A stretch of DNA of 64,000 nucleotides from NCBI RefSeq assembly GCF_002813425.1, contig NZ_PHUL01000001.1, positions 1,466,001 through 1,530,000 on the forward strand, written 5' to 3'. Below are positions 8,383 to 17,162 of the stretch, in pieces; within the stretch, counting starts at the first letter, position 1, and each line of letters starts with the position of its first letter. The DNA is from Cellulophaga sp. RHA19 (GTDB taxonomy: Bacteria > Bacteroidota > Bacteroidia > Flavobacteriales > Flavobacteriaceae). Both the position numbers and the translations under genes were made by a program. The notes below the pieces were generated by a model that was not told the origin of the DNA, did no database searches, and was given only the letters and a program-made list of their open reading frames with translations.

Positions 8383-10116
8383 ATGGTACAGTACGTAATA
8401 GAAAGTCTTGCTTTTCAGTTAGTTTTCATAATTATTTATGATGTGTTTTTAAGGAGAGAAACCTTTTTTCAATGGAACAGATTGTATTTATTGGGTACCT
8501 GTGTGCTATCGTTTTTAATGCCACTAATAGCTTTAGATATATTTAAAAGTAAGGTGCCAGGTGCAGTTGCCGTTTACACACCATTTATGTTTTCTAATTA
8601 CGATTTAGACACAAATGCAGCTCTTTTAAATAATACCAATGTAGCACAACAATTAACAATGCCTTGGTATGGTATTATCTTTAGTATTGGGGTGGTGGTA
8701 GCACTTTTTTTATTTTTATTCAAAATACGCCAGCTGCATAAATTACGTAAAAGAGGAGAAAAAACAGTTTATACAGATTTTACTGAGGTTGTTTTAAAGC
8801 AAAGTAATAGTGCTTTTTCGTTCTTTAAAACTATTTTTTTGGGTGATAAAATAAAAACTAAAGAGTATGCTAATATTATTGAGCATGAGTTAGTACATAT
8901 TAGACAAAAACACACAGTAGATTTATTGTTTTTTGAGGTATTACGTATTGCTCTTTGGTTTAATCCTCTGGTTTATATTTATCAAAGTAGAATATCAGAA
9001 GTACATGAGTTTATTGCAGACGCAAAAGTAGCTAAGATTCATAGAAAAGAACAGTATGAGTTATTATTGTCTCAAGTTTTTCAAACAGAAAATATCTCAT
9101 TTATAAATCACTTTTTTTCATCATCATTAATTAAAAAACGAATTAAAATGTTACAAAAAAAACAATCTAAAAAAATATGGGCAAGTAAGTATTTGTTATT
9201 GTTGCCAACTATAGTATGTATTCTTTTTTATACATCTTCTAAAGGGCAAGAAAAAGATACAAATACAGAAAGCGATATTCAGGAAGTAAAAGATACTCCA
9301 GTTAAACAGGATGAAATGGCAGATGTGCCTTTTTCTGTAATAGATGAGGTTCCTGTTTTTCCAGGTTGTGAAAATGCTACAGATAAAAGAGCTTGTTTTA
9401 ATGATAAAATAAATGAACATATTAGAAAACATTTTAGTTATCCAGAATCTGCACAAAAAGAAGGGGTACAAGGTAGAGTTTCTGTGCGTTTTGTTATGAT
9501 GGAGGACGGTAGCATTGGTAAAATTCAGATGCGTGGACCAGATGTTAGATTGGAAGAAGTTGCGTTGAATATTATAAAAAAAATACCAAATGTTACGCCA
9601 GGTAAGCAAAGAGGAAAAGCCGTGAAAGTTCCTTTTTCATTGCCAATTACATTTAAGTTAACACCAGAGAGTGATAAAGAAAAACTAACTAAAGATGTAA
9701 AGGCAGCTTTATTACGTAAAGAACAAGAAGAAAAAGATAGGTTGTATAAAGACGCAAAAGAAGTTCCTTTTTCTGTAATAGATGAGGTTCCTGTTTTTCC
9801 AGGTTGTGAAAATGCTACAGATAAAAAAGCTTGTTTTAATGATAAAATAAATGAACATATTAGAAAACATTTTAGTTATCCAGAATCTGCACAAAAAGAA
9901 GGAGTACAAGGTAGAGTTTCTGTGCGTTTTGTTATGATGGAGGACGGTAGCATTGGTAAAATTCAGATGCGTGGACCAGATGTTAGATTGGAAGAAGTTG
10001 CGTTGAATATTATAAAAAAATTACCAAATGTTACACCAGGTAAGCAAAGAGGAAAAGCCGTAAAAGTTCCTTTTTCATTGCCAATTACATTTAAGCTGCA
10101 GAAAAAAAATGACTAA
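8383..10116 (+). CDS. M56 family metallopeptidase with two C-terminal TonB domains (paralogue 3)
   Basis: A 577-residue diverged paralogue of the two preceding genes. HELVH is at 168-172, with the same pattern of membrane helices. Unlike the others it ends in two almost identical TonB C-terminal domains (residues 316-425 and 462-571), joined by a charged linker rich in Lys and Glu. Both keep the cysteine pair (FPGCENATDK followed by ACFN). At DNA level the copies at 9328-9658 and 9766-10096 differ by only a handful of bases, indicating a very recent internal duplication. The stop overlaps the start of the next gene by 8 bp. Confidence 0.88.
   Translation: MVQYVIESLAFQLVFIIIYDVFLRRETFFQWNRLYLLGTCVLSFLMPLIALDIFKSKVPGAVAVYTPFMFSNYDLDTNAALLNNTNVAQQLTMPWYGIIFSIGVVVALFLFLFKIRQLHKLRKRGEKTVYTDFTEVVLKQSNSAFSFFKTIFLGDKIKTKEYANIIEHELVHIRQKHTVDLLFFEVLRIALWFNPLVYIYQSRISEVHEFIADAKVAKIHRKEQYELLLSQVFQTENISFINHFFSSSLIKKRIKMLQKKQSKKIWASKYLLLLPTIVCILFYTSSKGQEKDTNTESDIQEVKDTPVKQDEMADVPFSVIDEVPVFPGCENATDKRACFNDKINEHIRKHFSYPESAQKEGVQGRVSVRFVMMEDGSIGKIQMRGPDVRLEEVALNIIKKIPNVTPGKQRGKAVKVPFSLPITFKLTPESDKEKLTKDVKAALLRKEQEEKDRLYKDAKEVPFSVIDEVPVFPGCENATDKKACFNDKINEHIRKHFSYPESAQKEGVQGRVSVRFVMMEDGSIGKIQMRGPDVRLEEVALNIIKKLPNVTPGKQRGKAVKVPFSLPITFKLQKKND
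9328..10096 (+). repeat. Direct duplication of a TonB-domain coding unit
   Basis: Two copies of about 331 bp (9328-9658 and 9766-10096) are offset by 438 bp, exactly 146 codons, so the reading frame is kept. By eye the copies differ at about five positions, mostly silent (for example ggg/gga and acg/aca). Confidence 0.9.
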
Positions 10117-11266
10117 AAGTTTTTATGCAATACAATTAATTGTTCTGTTTTTAACTTTAAAAGCTGGGGCGCAATCCTCGGCTTTTAAAATTGCAGACAG
10201 TTTATATAATACCGGTAATTATACTGCTGCAATTAACCAGTATGCTAAAATAAATAATGCGAGTGCAAATCTTCAAATTGCAAAAGCATACAATGCTATT
10301 GGTAATTATGACAAAGCTATTGCTCAATACAATAGTATTGTAACAAAAGACACAAGTTTATTGGTTGCTAGATTTAACTTAGGTAAGTTGTATTTAAAAA
10401 CTAATAAGTTTAAACAAGCAAATAGCCTTTTTGCTAAACTTGTAACTATATCTAAAACTAACCCAGAGTACAGTTATAACCTAGCAAGATCTTTTAGTGC
10501 AATAAATGAAGAAAATAAAAGTGTATTGTGGTATAAAAAAACACTTGATATAGATAGTACACACTTACGAGCATTACAGCGCTTAAGTATACATTATGTA
10601 GGTGAACATGAAAATCATTTTGCATTAAAATATGCAGATCAAGGGTTAAGTTTTTTTGAGAACGATCCTGTACTTATAAATGTAAAGGCATTAGCATTAT
10701 TTAATAGAGGAAGTTATAAATCGTCTATTAAGTGTTATGAAAAATTACTAAGTCTAGGTAAAAAAGATCAAAAGGTGTACAACAGATTAGGTTACGCATA
10801 TAATAGTATAGAAAATTATGAGAAGTCTATAGAAAACTACAAACAATTACTAGAATACGATTTAGAAAACATAAAAGTTTTACGTATGATTAGTGAGGTG
10901 TATAGAAAAGATAAAAAACTAGATAGTGCAACGGTGTATATAAAAAAGGCAATAGATGCACATTCTTATAAATTAGACCAAGAATATGAGGTTGCAGCCC
11001 GTATTGCTGTAGATAAGAAAGACTATAAAACGGCAATAAAATATTATAATATGGCTTATACTGAAAATCCTACTAAAGTATTGTATTTGTACCAAGCCAG
11101 TATTTACGCAGACAAATATTATAAAGATCCCAAGCTAAAACTTAATTATTACACTAAGTTAAAGCAAAAATCAGAGTCTAAAGACTCTAGTAGTCAGTAT
11201 TTTGTAGTGTTTGCAGAAAAACGAATTTCAGAATTAAAGAGTGAGATTTTTGCGAAAGGCGGATAA
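10109..11266 (+). CDS. Tetratricopeptide repeat protein, exported
   Basis: A 385-residue TPR protein with an N-terminal signal peptide (SFYAIQLIVLFLTLKAGAQ). It carries about eight degenerate 34-residue helical repeats, for example YNAIGNYDKAIAQYNSIV and YNSIENYEKSIENYKQLL. It overlaps the third M56 gene by 8 bp, so it is the last gene of the BlaI operon and is probably translationally coupled. The role is likely protein-protein interaction in the periplasm, perhaps with the TonB/M56 proteins. No enzyme domain is visible. No convincing terminator follows the stop. Confidence 0.85.
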   Translation: MTKSFYAIQLIVLFLTLKAGAQSSAFKIADSLYNTGNYTAAINQYAKINNASANLQIAKAYNAIGNYDKAIAQYNSIVTKDTSLLVARFNLGKLYLKTNKFKQANSLFAKLVTISKTNPEYSYNLARSFSAINEENKSVLWYKKTLDIDSTHLRALQRLSIHYVGEHENHFALKYADQGLSFFENDPVLINVKALALFNRGSYKSSIKCYEKLLSLGKKDQKVYNRLGYAYNSIENYEKSIENYKQLLEYDLENIKVLRMISEVYRKDKKLDSATVYIKKAIDAHSYKLDQEYEVAARIAVDKKDYKTAIKYYNMAYTENPTKVLYLYQASIYADKYYKDPKLKLNYYTKLKQKSESKDSSSQYFVVFAEKRISELKSEIFAKGG

Positions 11267-11391
11267 ATTTTAGTAGATAATTGTCAATTTCTTCAATCTA
11301 AGACAAATTTAAAATCACAATCTGCTTTTATTATTTTAGAATATTGTTTTTTATATGTACATTCATCTGTTAGAAAAAAACAAAGTTCATT

Positions 11392-12411
11392 TTGAAAAAA
11401 GTTATCACCCTTAAACACATAGCAAGAGAGTTAGAAGTGTCTATATCTACTGTTTCTAAAGCACTTAAAAATAGTGAAGAAATAAGCAGAGATACCAAAG
11501 AGCGTATACAAGCTTATGCAAAACTTTACAACTACAGACCAAACAATATTGCAATTAGCTTAAAAAATAAGCGAACAAAAAATATAGGGGTAATTATACC
11601 AGATATTGTACATCATTTTTTTACAACTGTAGTACGTGGTATAGAGAGTTATGCCAATTCTAAAGGGTATAATGTTATTGTTTGCCTTTCTGATGAGTCT
11701 TTTGATAAAGAAGTTATAAATATGGAAATGCTTGCCAATGGTAGTATAGATGGTTTTATAATGTCTTTGTCTGTAGAAACACAATTAAAAAATGACTACA
11801 ATCACCTTAAAGAAATTACAGACCAAGGTATTCCTTTGGTAATGTTTGATAGGGTTACTGATGAAATTGAGTGCGATAAAGTAATTATAAATGATAGAGA
11901 AGGTGCTTATTTAGCAGTTAAAAAATTAATAGCAAACGGACGTAAAAAAATTGCATTAATTACCACAGATAATTATTTAAGTATTGGTAAACAGCGTACA
12001 GAAGGATATTGTGATGCTTTGCGTGACCATGGTTTAGAGGTAAATGAAAACCTAATTTTAAGTTTACCACAAATGAAAATGGATGAGCAAGCCATTAGCG
12101 ATTTTTATGACAGAGAAGAGGTAGATGCTGTTTTATGTGTACATGAGTTATTTGCAATGTATAGTATGCGTGTAGCACTTAAAAGAGGATTAAAAGTGCC
12201 AGAAGATATAGAGTTTATTGGCTTTACAGATGGTAATTTGTCTAAATACGCTTATCCAAGTTTAACTGCAATTGCACAACATGGAGAGCAAATGGGAGAA
12301 ATGGCTTCTAAAATGCTAATAGAAAAAATTGAAAGCGAAAAAGAAGAAGAAACCTATGTTACAGAGGTGTTGCAATCTACACTAGTAGAACGCGAGTCCA
12401 CTAAAAATTAA
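11392..12411 (+). CDS. LacI family transcriptional regulator
   Basis: A 339-residue LacI/GalR-type regulator. Residues 5-55 form the DNA-binding domain (TLKHIARELEVSISTVSKAL and the hinge YRPNNIAISLKNKRT), followed by a sugar-binding-protein-like effector domain (NIGVIIPDIVHHFF onward). Translation starts at TTG; no ATG lies upstream in frame at a sensible distance, and TTG AAA AAA places the HTH at the usual spot. Such regulators control sugar catabolism in this group. The gene stands alone between a TPR gene and a phosphodiesterase gene, so its target is not evident here. A strong terminator follows. Confidence 0.9.
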   Translation: MKKVITLKHIARELEVSISTVSKALKNSEEISRDTKERIQAYAKLYNYRPNNIAISLKNKRTKNIGVIIPDIVHHFFTTVVRGIESYANSKGYNVIVCLSDESFDKEVINMEMLANGSIDGFIMSLSVETQLKNDYNHLKEITDQGIPLVMFDRVTDEIECDKVIINDREGAYLAVKKLIANGRKKIALITTDNYLSIGKQRTEGYCDALRDHGLEVNENLILSLPQMKMDEQAISDFYDREEVDAVLCVHELFAMYSMRVALKRGLKVPEDIEFIGFTDGNLSKYAYPSLTAIAQHGEQMGEMASKMLIEKIESEKEEETYVTEVLQSTLVERESTKN

Positions 12412-12430
12412 GAATTAAAAATAGAAGACA

Positions 12431-12462
12431 AAGGACTAAAGCTAAGTTTTAGTCCTTTTTTT
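12431..12462 (+). terminator. Rho-independent terminator after the LacI gene
   Basis: Ten-base stem AAGGACTAAA / TTTAGTCCTT with a 7-nt loop, followed by a run of eight T. It starts 20 bp after the stop codon. Confidence 0.88.
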
Positions 12463-12517
12463 ATGCAGTTTTTTTACAATTTTACTTTGTGTATTTTTAC
12501 TGTAAATACTAGTTTGT

Positions 12518-13210
12518 ATGACTAAAAAATTACTTGTTATTGGCCATAGAGGAGCAATGGGTCATGAGACCGAAAATACTTTGGCTTCTATTAAAAAAGC
12601 CTTAGAATTAAAGGTTGATATGATAGAGATTGATGTTTTTAAAATTAAAAGCGGAGAAATTATTGTATTTCATGATGGTGAGGTAAATAGACTAACAAAT
12701 AGTACAGGCAGGGTTGAGGATTATACGTGGCAACAACTACAAGAGCTTACCCTTATAGGCAACCATAAAATACCCTTACTAACAACTGTTTTAGACACTA
12801 TTAATGCTAAAGTTCCTGTAAATATTGAGCTAAAAGGAGCAGGCACAGCAAAAGATGTAAACACAATACTAGAGGGTTATATCAATACAAAAAACTGGAA
12901 ATTGGACCATTTTTTTATTTCTAGCTTTAATTGGGATGAGCTAATAGCAATGAGATCAATTAATAGCAAAATAGCTATTGGTGTGTTAACAGAAGAAGAT
13001 CCGTTACAAGCAATACCTATGGCAAAACAATTGGGAGCACTAAGTATAAACCCAGATGAAAAAGATATTACAGCAGCTGTTGTAGCTACTATAAAAGGAG
13101 AAGGTTTTAAACTGTATACGTACACTGTTAATGCCCCAGAAAATATAATAAAAATGAAAAATTTACTTGTAGATGGTATATTTACAAATTATCCAGAACG
13201 TATATATTAA
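12518..13210 (+). CDS. Glycerophosphodiester phosphodiesterase family protein
   Basis: A 230-residue GDPD/PLC-type TIM-barrel enzyme that hydrolyses glycerophosphodiesters to glycerol-3-phosphate and an alcohol. The catalytic signatures are in order: IGHRGAMGHETENT (catalytic His, residues 8-21), DMIEIDVF (metal ligands) and VFHDGEVNRLT (second His). No signal peptide is present, so it acts in the cytoplasm. The stop codon shares one base with the start of the next gene (TAATG), indicating coupling with the flavoprotein. The length is that of short bacterial GDPDs. Confidence 0.9.
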   Translation: MTKKLLVIGHRGAMGHETENTLASIKKALELKVDMIEIDVFKIKSGEIIVFHDGEVNRLTNSTGRVEDYTWQQLQELTLIGNHKIPLLTTVLDTINAKVPVNIELKGAGTAKDVNTILEGYINTKNWKLDHFFISSFNWDELIAMRSINSKIAIGVLTEEDPLQAIPMAKQLGALSINPDEKDITAAVVATIKGEGFKLYTYTVNAPENIIKMKNLLVDGIFTNYPERIY

Positions 13211-14490
13211 TGTTTGATGTTATTATAATTGGCGGAGGCGCCGCAGGTTTTTTTACAGCTATACAAATTGCAGAACAAAATAGTAGTTTAAAAGTTGCTA
13301 TTTTAGAGCGTGGTAAAACAGTTTTAGCCAAAGTAAAAGTTTCTGGTGGTGGTAGATGTAATGTAACGCATGCCGAGTTTAATCCGGCAGATTTGGTACT
13401 TAATTACCCGCGTGGAGAAAAAGAGCTATTAGGACCTTTTCATAGTTTTTGCACAGGAGATACTATGGCCTTTTTTGATGAAAGAGGTGTGCCATTAAAA
13501 ATAGAAGAAGACGGTCGTATTTTTCCACAAAGCGACTCATCACAGAGTATAATAGACTGTTTTATTAATGAAACCCAACGTTTGGGCATTAAGGTAATGA
13601 AACTTTGTCCGGTTTCTAATATTGCTTATGCAGATAAAAACAAGCCAGAATTAGGCTTTTTTGTAACTACTCCTAAAAAAGAGTTTCAAGCTAAAAAAGT
13701 AGTTGTAGCAACAGGTAGTAATCCTAAAATATGGAATTTACTAGAAGGTTTGGGGCATAAAATTGTGCCGCCAGTACCATCGCTTTTTACATTTAATATA
13801 AAAGATAGTCGTATTACAGGTATTCCAGGTGTAAGCACCACAGCTAGGGTAACTGTTTTTGACTCTAAAAAAGGCAAAACAAAGGTGTCTAACAAAATAA
13901 AAACTACGGTTAGTAAAAAACCATTGTTAGAGGCAGAAGGTCCTTTGTTAATTACACATTGGGGAATGAGTGGGCCAGCAATTTTAAAATTATCTGCTTG
14001 GGGAGCAACGCTATTGCATGCAAAAAATTACCAGTTTATAGTACAAGTAAATTGGTTGCCAGATATGGTTCCGGGTGCAGTTTTAGAGTATTTAAATTCG
14101 GTAAAAGAAACAGATCCTAAAAAAACAATTTTGCGTACAAAAATATTAGATATTCCTAGGCGTTTGTGGGTAAACTTGGTTAAAGCAGCAGACATAGATG
14201 AAACTGTAAAATGGGCTACAGCTACCAAAATACAGCTGCAAAATTTAGCAGATCAGTTAACAGAAAGTGAGTTTTCTGTAAACGGAAAAAGCACCTTTAA
14301 AGAGGAATTTGTAACCGCTGGCGGTATAGATTTAAAAGAGGTGAACTTTAAAACATATGAAAGTAAAGTAGCAAAAAACCTGTATTTTGCTGGGGAAGTT
14401 ATAAATGTAGATGCCATAACTGGAGGTTTTAATTTTCAGAACGCGTGGACAGGTGGTTTTATAGCAGCACAAGCAATTTCTAAATTATGA
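13210..14490 (+). CDS. NAD(P)/FAD-dependent oxidoreductase (HI0933/YhiN family)
   Basis: A 426-residue flavoprotein of the HI0933/YhiN family. The N-terminal Rossmann motif is DVIIIGGGAAGFF (residues 3-15), followed by KVKVSGGGRCNVTH, typical of this family, and a C-terminal FAD-binding AGEVINVDAITGGFNFQNAW. The substrate is unproven for most members. It overlaps the preceding gene by 1 bp and the following DUF1697 gene by 4 bp (ATGA), so all three are read as one unit. Confidence 0.88.
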   Translation: MFDVIIIGGGAAGFFTAIQIAEQNSSLKVAILERGKTVLAKVKVSGGGRCNVTHAEFNPADLVLNYPRGEKELLGPFHSFCTGDTMAFFDERGVPLKIEEDGRIFPQSDSSQSIIDCFINETQRLGIKVMKLCPVSNIAYADKNKPELGFFVTTPKKEFQAKKVVVATGSNPKIWNLLEGLGHKIVPPVPSLFTFNIKDSRITGIPGVSTTARVTVFDSKKGKTKVSNKIKTTVSKKPLLEAEGPLLITHWGMSGPAILKLSAWGATLLHAKNYQFIVQVNWLPDMVPGAVLEYLNSVKETDPKKTILRTKILDIPRRLWVNLVKAADIDETVKWATATKIQLQNLADQLTESEFSVNGKSTFKEEFVTAGGIDLKEVNFKTYESKVAKNLYFAGEVINVDAITGGFNFQNAWTGGFIAAQAISKL

Positions 14491-15029
14491 TAACTTATAT
14501 AGCGCTTTTAAGAGGTATAAACGTTAGTGGTAAAAATAAAATTTTAATGGCAGATTTAAAGCAAATGCTATTACAATTAGGACTCTCTAATATTACAACC
14601 TACATACAAAGTGGTAATGTTGTTTTTACTTCTGATGAGGTTGATGCAAATGTTTTATCAGAAAAAATACACACTAAAATTTTAAACACTTTTAAGTTAG
14701 ATGTTCCTGTTTTAGTGATAGCATCATCAACCTTACAAGCAATTTTTAATAACAATCCGTTTTTGTCTGAAGAAGAAAAAGAAATTTACTTTGTATTGTT
14801 GACAACTAAACCTAACGCAACGTTAGTATCAGAAATAAACAAAGGAACATATGCTACAGAAAAGTTTACAATTACAGACCATTGTGTGTATTTGCATTGC
14901 TTAAACGGTTTTGGTAAGGCAAAATGTAACAATAACTTTTTTGAGCGTAAACTAAAAGTGCAAGCCACAACCAGAAACTACAAAACAATGGCTAAGCTTA
15001 TAAGTTTATGTGAGGCTTTAGAAGCTTAA
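14487..15029 (+). CDS. DUF1697 family protein
   Basis: A 180-residue cytoplasmic protein opening with YIALLRGINVSGKNKILM and TYIQSGNVVF, the hallmark of DUF1697. The C-terminus ends in TTRNYKTMAKL, also characteristic. Function is unknown. The start overlaps the stop of the flavoprotein gene by 4 bp, and a gap of 74 bp with its own -7 box follows before mvaD. Confidence 0.85.
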   Translation: MITYIALLRGINVSGKNKILMADLKQMLLQLGLSNITTYIQSGNVVFTSDEVDANVLSEKIHTKILNTFKLDVPVLVIASSTLQAIFNNNPFLSEEEKEIYFVLLTTKPNATLVSEINKGTYATEKFTITDHCVYLHCLNGFGKAKCNNNFFERKLKVQATTRNYKTMAKLISLCEALEA

Positions 15030-15080
15030 AATATATTTTTATATTGCTATATAACCCAAATCTACTGGGAATTTTCTTTT

Positions 15081-15088
15081 TATATTTG
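15081..15088 (+). promoter_or_regulatory. Bacteroidota -7 promoter box before the mevalonate genes
   Basis: TATATTTG matches TAnnTTTG 15 bp upstream of the mvaD start. I do not see a clear -33 TTTG at matching distance. Confidence 0.5.
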
Positions 15089-15103
15089 CTAAAATTTTAA
15101 AAT

Positions 15104-16186
15104 ATGACCCAAGAGGAGTTTGTGCCTAAAGCGTATACAAATGCAGCTTTAGAAGGAACCGTAAAATGGAAATCGCCCAGTAATATTGCTTTGGTAAAAT
15201 ATTGGGGTAAAAAAGATAATCAAATTCCTGCAAACCCATCTATTAGTTTTACTTTAGATGCCTGTGCTACAACAACCTCTGTTACGTATGAAAAGTTAGA
15301 TAGTAAGGCTGATAATTTTTCATTCGATTTATTTTTTGAAGGAAAACCTAAAGAAGATTTTAAACCAAAAATTGAAACTTTTTTAACTAGAATTGAAGCT
15401 TATCTTCCGTTTTTAAAGGAGTATCATTTTAAGATAGAAACATCAAACTCTTTTCCGCACAGTAGTGGTATAGCGTCATCTGCTAGTGGTATGTCTGCTT
15501 TGGCGTTGTGTTTTATGAGTTTAGAGAAAAAACTAAATCCGTCTATAACAACAGCATTTTTTAATAATAAAGCATCATTTTTAGCACGTTTGGGCTCTGG
15601 TAGTGCTTGCCGTAGTATAGAAGGTCCGTTGGTACAATGGGGAAATCATGAAAAAACAGAAGGTAGTACAGATTTGTTTGGTATAAAATACCCAAACGAG
15701 GTGCACTCTGTTTTTAAAAATTACCACGATACTATACTGTTGGTAGACAAAGGACAAAAGCAAGTAAGCAGTACAGTTGGTCATAATTTAATGCACAACC
15801 ACCCATTTGCTAAAGAACGTTTTGCACAAGCACATACAAATTTAGACGAGTTGCAAACAGTTTTTAAAGAGGGTAATTTAAAAAGATTTGTAGAAATTGT
15901 AGAGAGTGAGGCGTTAACCCTGCACGCTATGATGATGACAAGTATGCCGTATTTTATTTTGATGAAACCTAATACATTGCAGATTATCAATAAGATATGG
16001 GAATTTAGGGCAATAAATAAGTCAAATATTTGTTTTACCTTAGATGCAGGTGCCAATGTACACGTTTTGTACCCAGAGAGCGAGAAAGAGCAAGTATACC
16101 AGTTTATTAAAGATGAGCTTGTTGCATATTGCGAAAACGAGCAGTATCTTTGTGATAGAATTGGTTTAGGCGCTAAACAATTGTAA
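15104..16186 (+). CDS. mvaD: Diphosphomevalonate decarboxylase
   Basis: The ATP-dependent enzyme that turns mevalonate 5-diphosphate into isopentenyl diphosphate, last step of the mevalonate pathway. The 360-residue GHMP-fold protein has SPSNIALVKYWGKKD (about 25-39), the substrate-binding NPSISFTLD, and the ATP loop PHSSGIASSASGMSAL. A conserved CRSIEGPLVQWG segment and the C-terminal DAGANVHVLYP are also family signatures. It is followed 22 bp later by mevalonate kinase and then a prenyltransferase. A -7 box at 15081 probably starts this transcript. Confidence 0.93.
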   Translation: MTQEEFVPKAYTNAALEGTVKWKSPSNIALVKYWGKKDNQIPANPSISFTLDACATTTSVTYEKLDSKADNFSFDLFFEGKPKEDFKPKIETFLTRIEAYLPFLKEYHFKIETSNSFPHSSGIASSASGMSALALCFMSLEKKLNPSITTAFFNNKASFLARLGSGSACRSIEGPLVQWGNHEKTEGSTDLFGIKYPNEVHSVFKNYHDTILLVDKGQKQVSSTVGHNLMHNHPFAKERFAQAHTNLDELQTVFKEGNLKRFVEIVESEALTLHAMMMTSMPYFILMKPNTLQIINKIWEFRAINKSNICFTLDAGANVHVLYPESEKEQVYQFIKDELVAYCENEQYLCDRIGLGAKQL

Positions 16187-16208
16187 ATTAGTAATTAGAT
16201 ATTTAAAA

Positions 16209-17144
16209 ATGAAAGGACCTTTATTTTACTCAAAAATTCTATTATTTGGAGAGTACGGAATCATAAAAGATTCTAAAGGGCTTTCTATACCTTATAATTT
16301 TTTTAAAGGAGCATTAAAATCTTCTGATGAATTAACTGATGAGGCTAAAAAATCTAACGAGAGTTTACAGCGTTTTGCTCTTTATTTAGAAAAAGTATCT
16401 GCAGAAGATAATAGCTTTTCTTTTGATATTGAAGCTTTAAAAGCAGACGTTGAGCAAGGTATGTATTTTGATAGCTCTATACCGCAAGGGTATGGAGTAG
16501 GTAGTAGTGGCGCGCTTGTTGCTGCTGTTTATCATAAATATGCACACAATAAAATTACTGTTCTAGAGAATTTAACTAAAGATAAATTGCTTACGCTTAA
16601 AGGGATTTTTGGTAAAATGGAATCTTTTTTTCACGGTAAATCTTCTGGTTTAGATCCTTTAAATAGTTATTTAAGTTTACCAATTTTAATAAACTCTAAA
16701 GATAATATAGAGTCTACAAGTATACCGTCTCAAAATAACCAAGGTACAGGAGCTGTATTTTTGTTAGATAGTGGTATAATTGGCGAAACTGCGCCAATGG
16801 TGCAGCTTTTTATGGAGCGTATGAAAGAAGATGGTTTTAGGCATATGCTTAAAGACCAGTTTATAAAATATACAGATGCTTGTGTTGAAGATTTTATTAG
16901 CGGTAACGTAAAATCTTTGTTTGGTAATATAAAACAACTATCTCACGTAGTGTTAGATCATTTTAAACCAATGATTCCGTCTCAGTTTCATAAACTATGG
17001 AAACACGGTATAGACACTAACAAATACTACTTAAAACTTTGTGGTTCTGGCGGCGGCGGTTATATCTTAGGTTTTACAGAGGATATAGATAGTGCACGTA
17101 AAGAACTTAAAGATTATAACTTAGAGGTAGTTTATAATTTCTAA
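16209..17144 (+). CDS. Mevalonate kinase (GHMP kinase)
   Basis: A 311-residue GHMP kinase, most likely mevalonate kinase: it opens with SKILLFGEYGIIKDSKGLSI and has the ATP loop PQGYGVGSSGALVAAVY (about 94-110), a central HGKSSGLDPLNSYL and a C-terminal LCGSGGGGYILGF. Position between mvaD and a prenyltransferase supports the mevalonate route. Phosphomevalonate kinase is not separately recognisable here; the GYDIA-type kinase at 55351-56274 may supply that step. Substrate is inferred from family and context. Confidence 0.85.
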   Translation: MKGPLFYSKILLFGEYGIIKDSKGLSIPYNFFKGALKSSDELTDEAKKSNESLQRFALYLEKVSAEDNSFSFDIEALKADVEQGMYFDSSIPQGYGVGSSGALVAAVYHKYAHNKITVLENLTKDKLLTLKGIFGKMESFFHGKSSGLDPLNSYLSLPILINSKDNIESTSIPSQNNQGTGAVFLLDSGIIGETAPMVQLFMERMKEDGFRHMLKDQFIKYTDACVEDFISGNVKSLFGNIKQLSHVVLDHFKPMIPSQFHKLWKHGIDTNKYYLKLCGSGGGGYILGFTEDIDSARKELKDYNLEVVYNF

Positions 17145-17162
17145 AATTTTCATTTTTACTTT

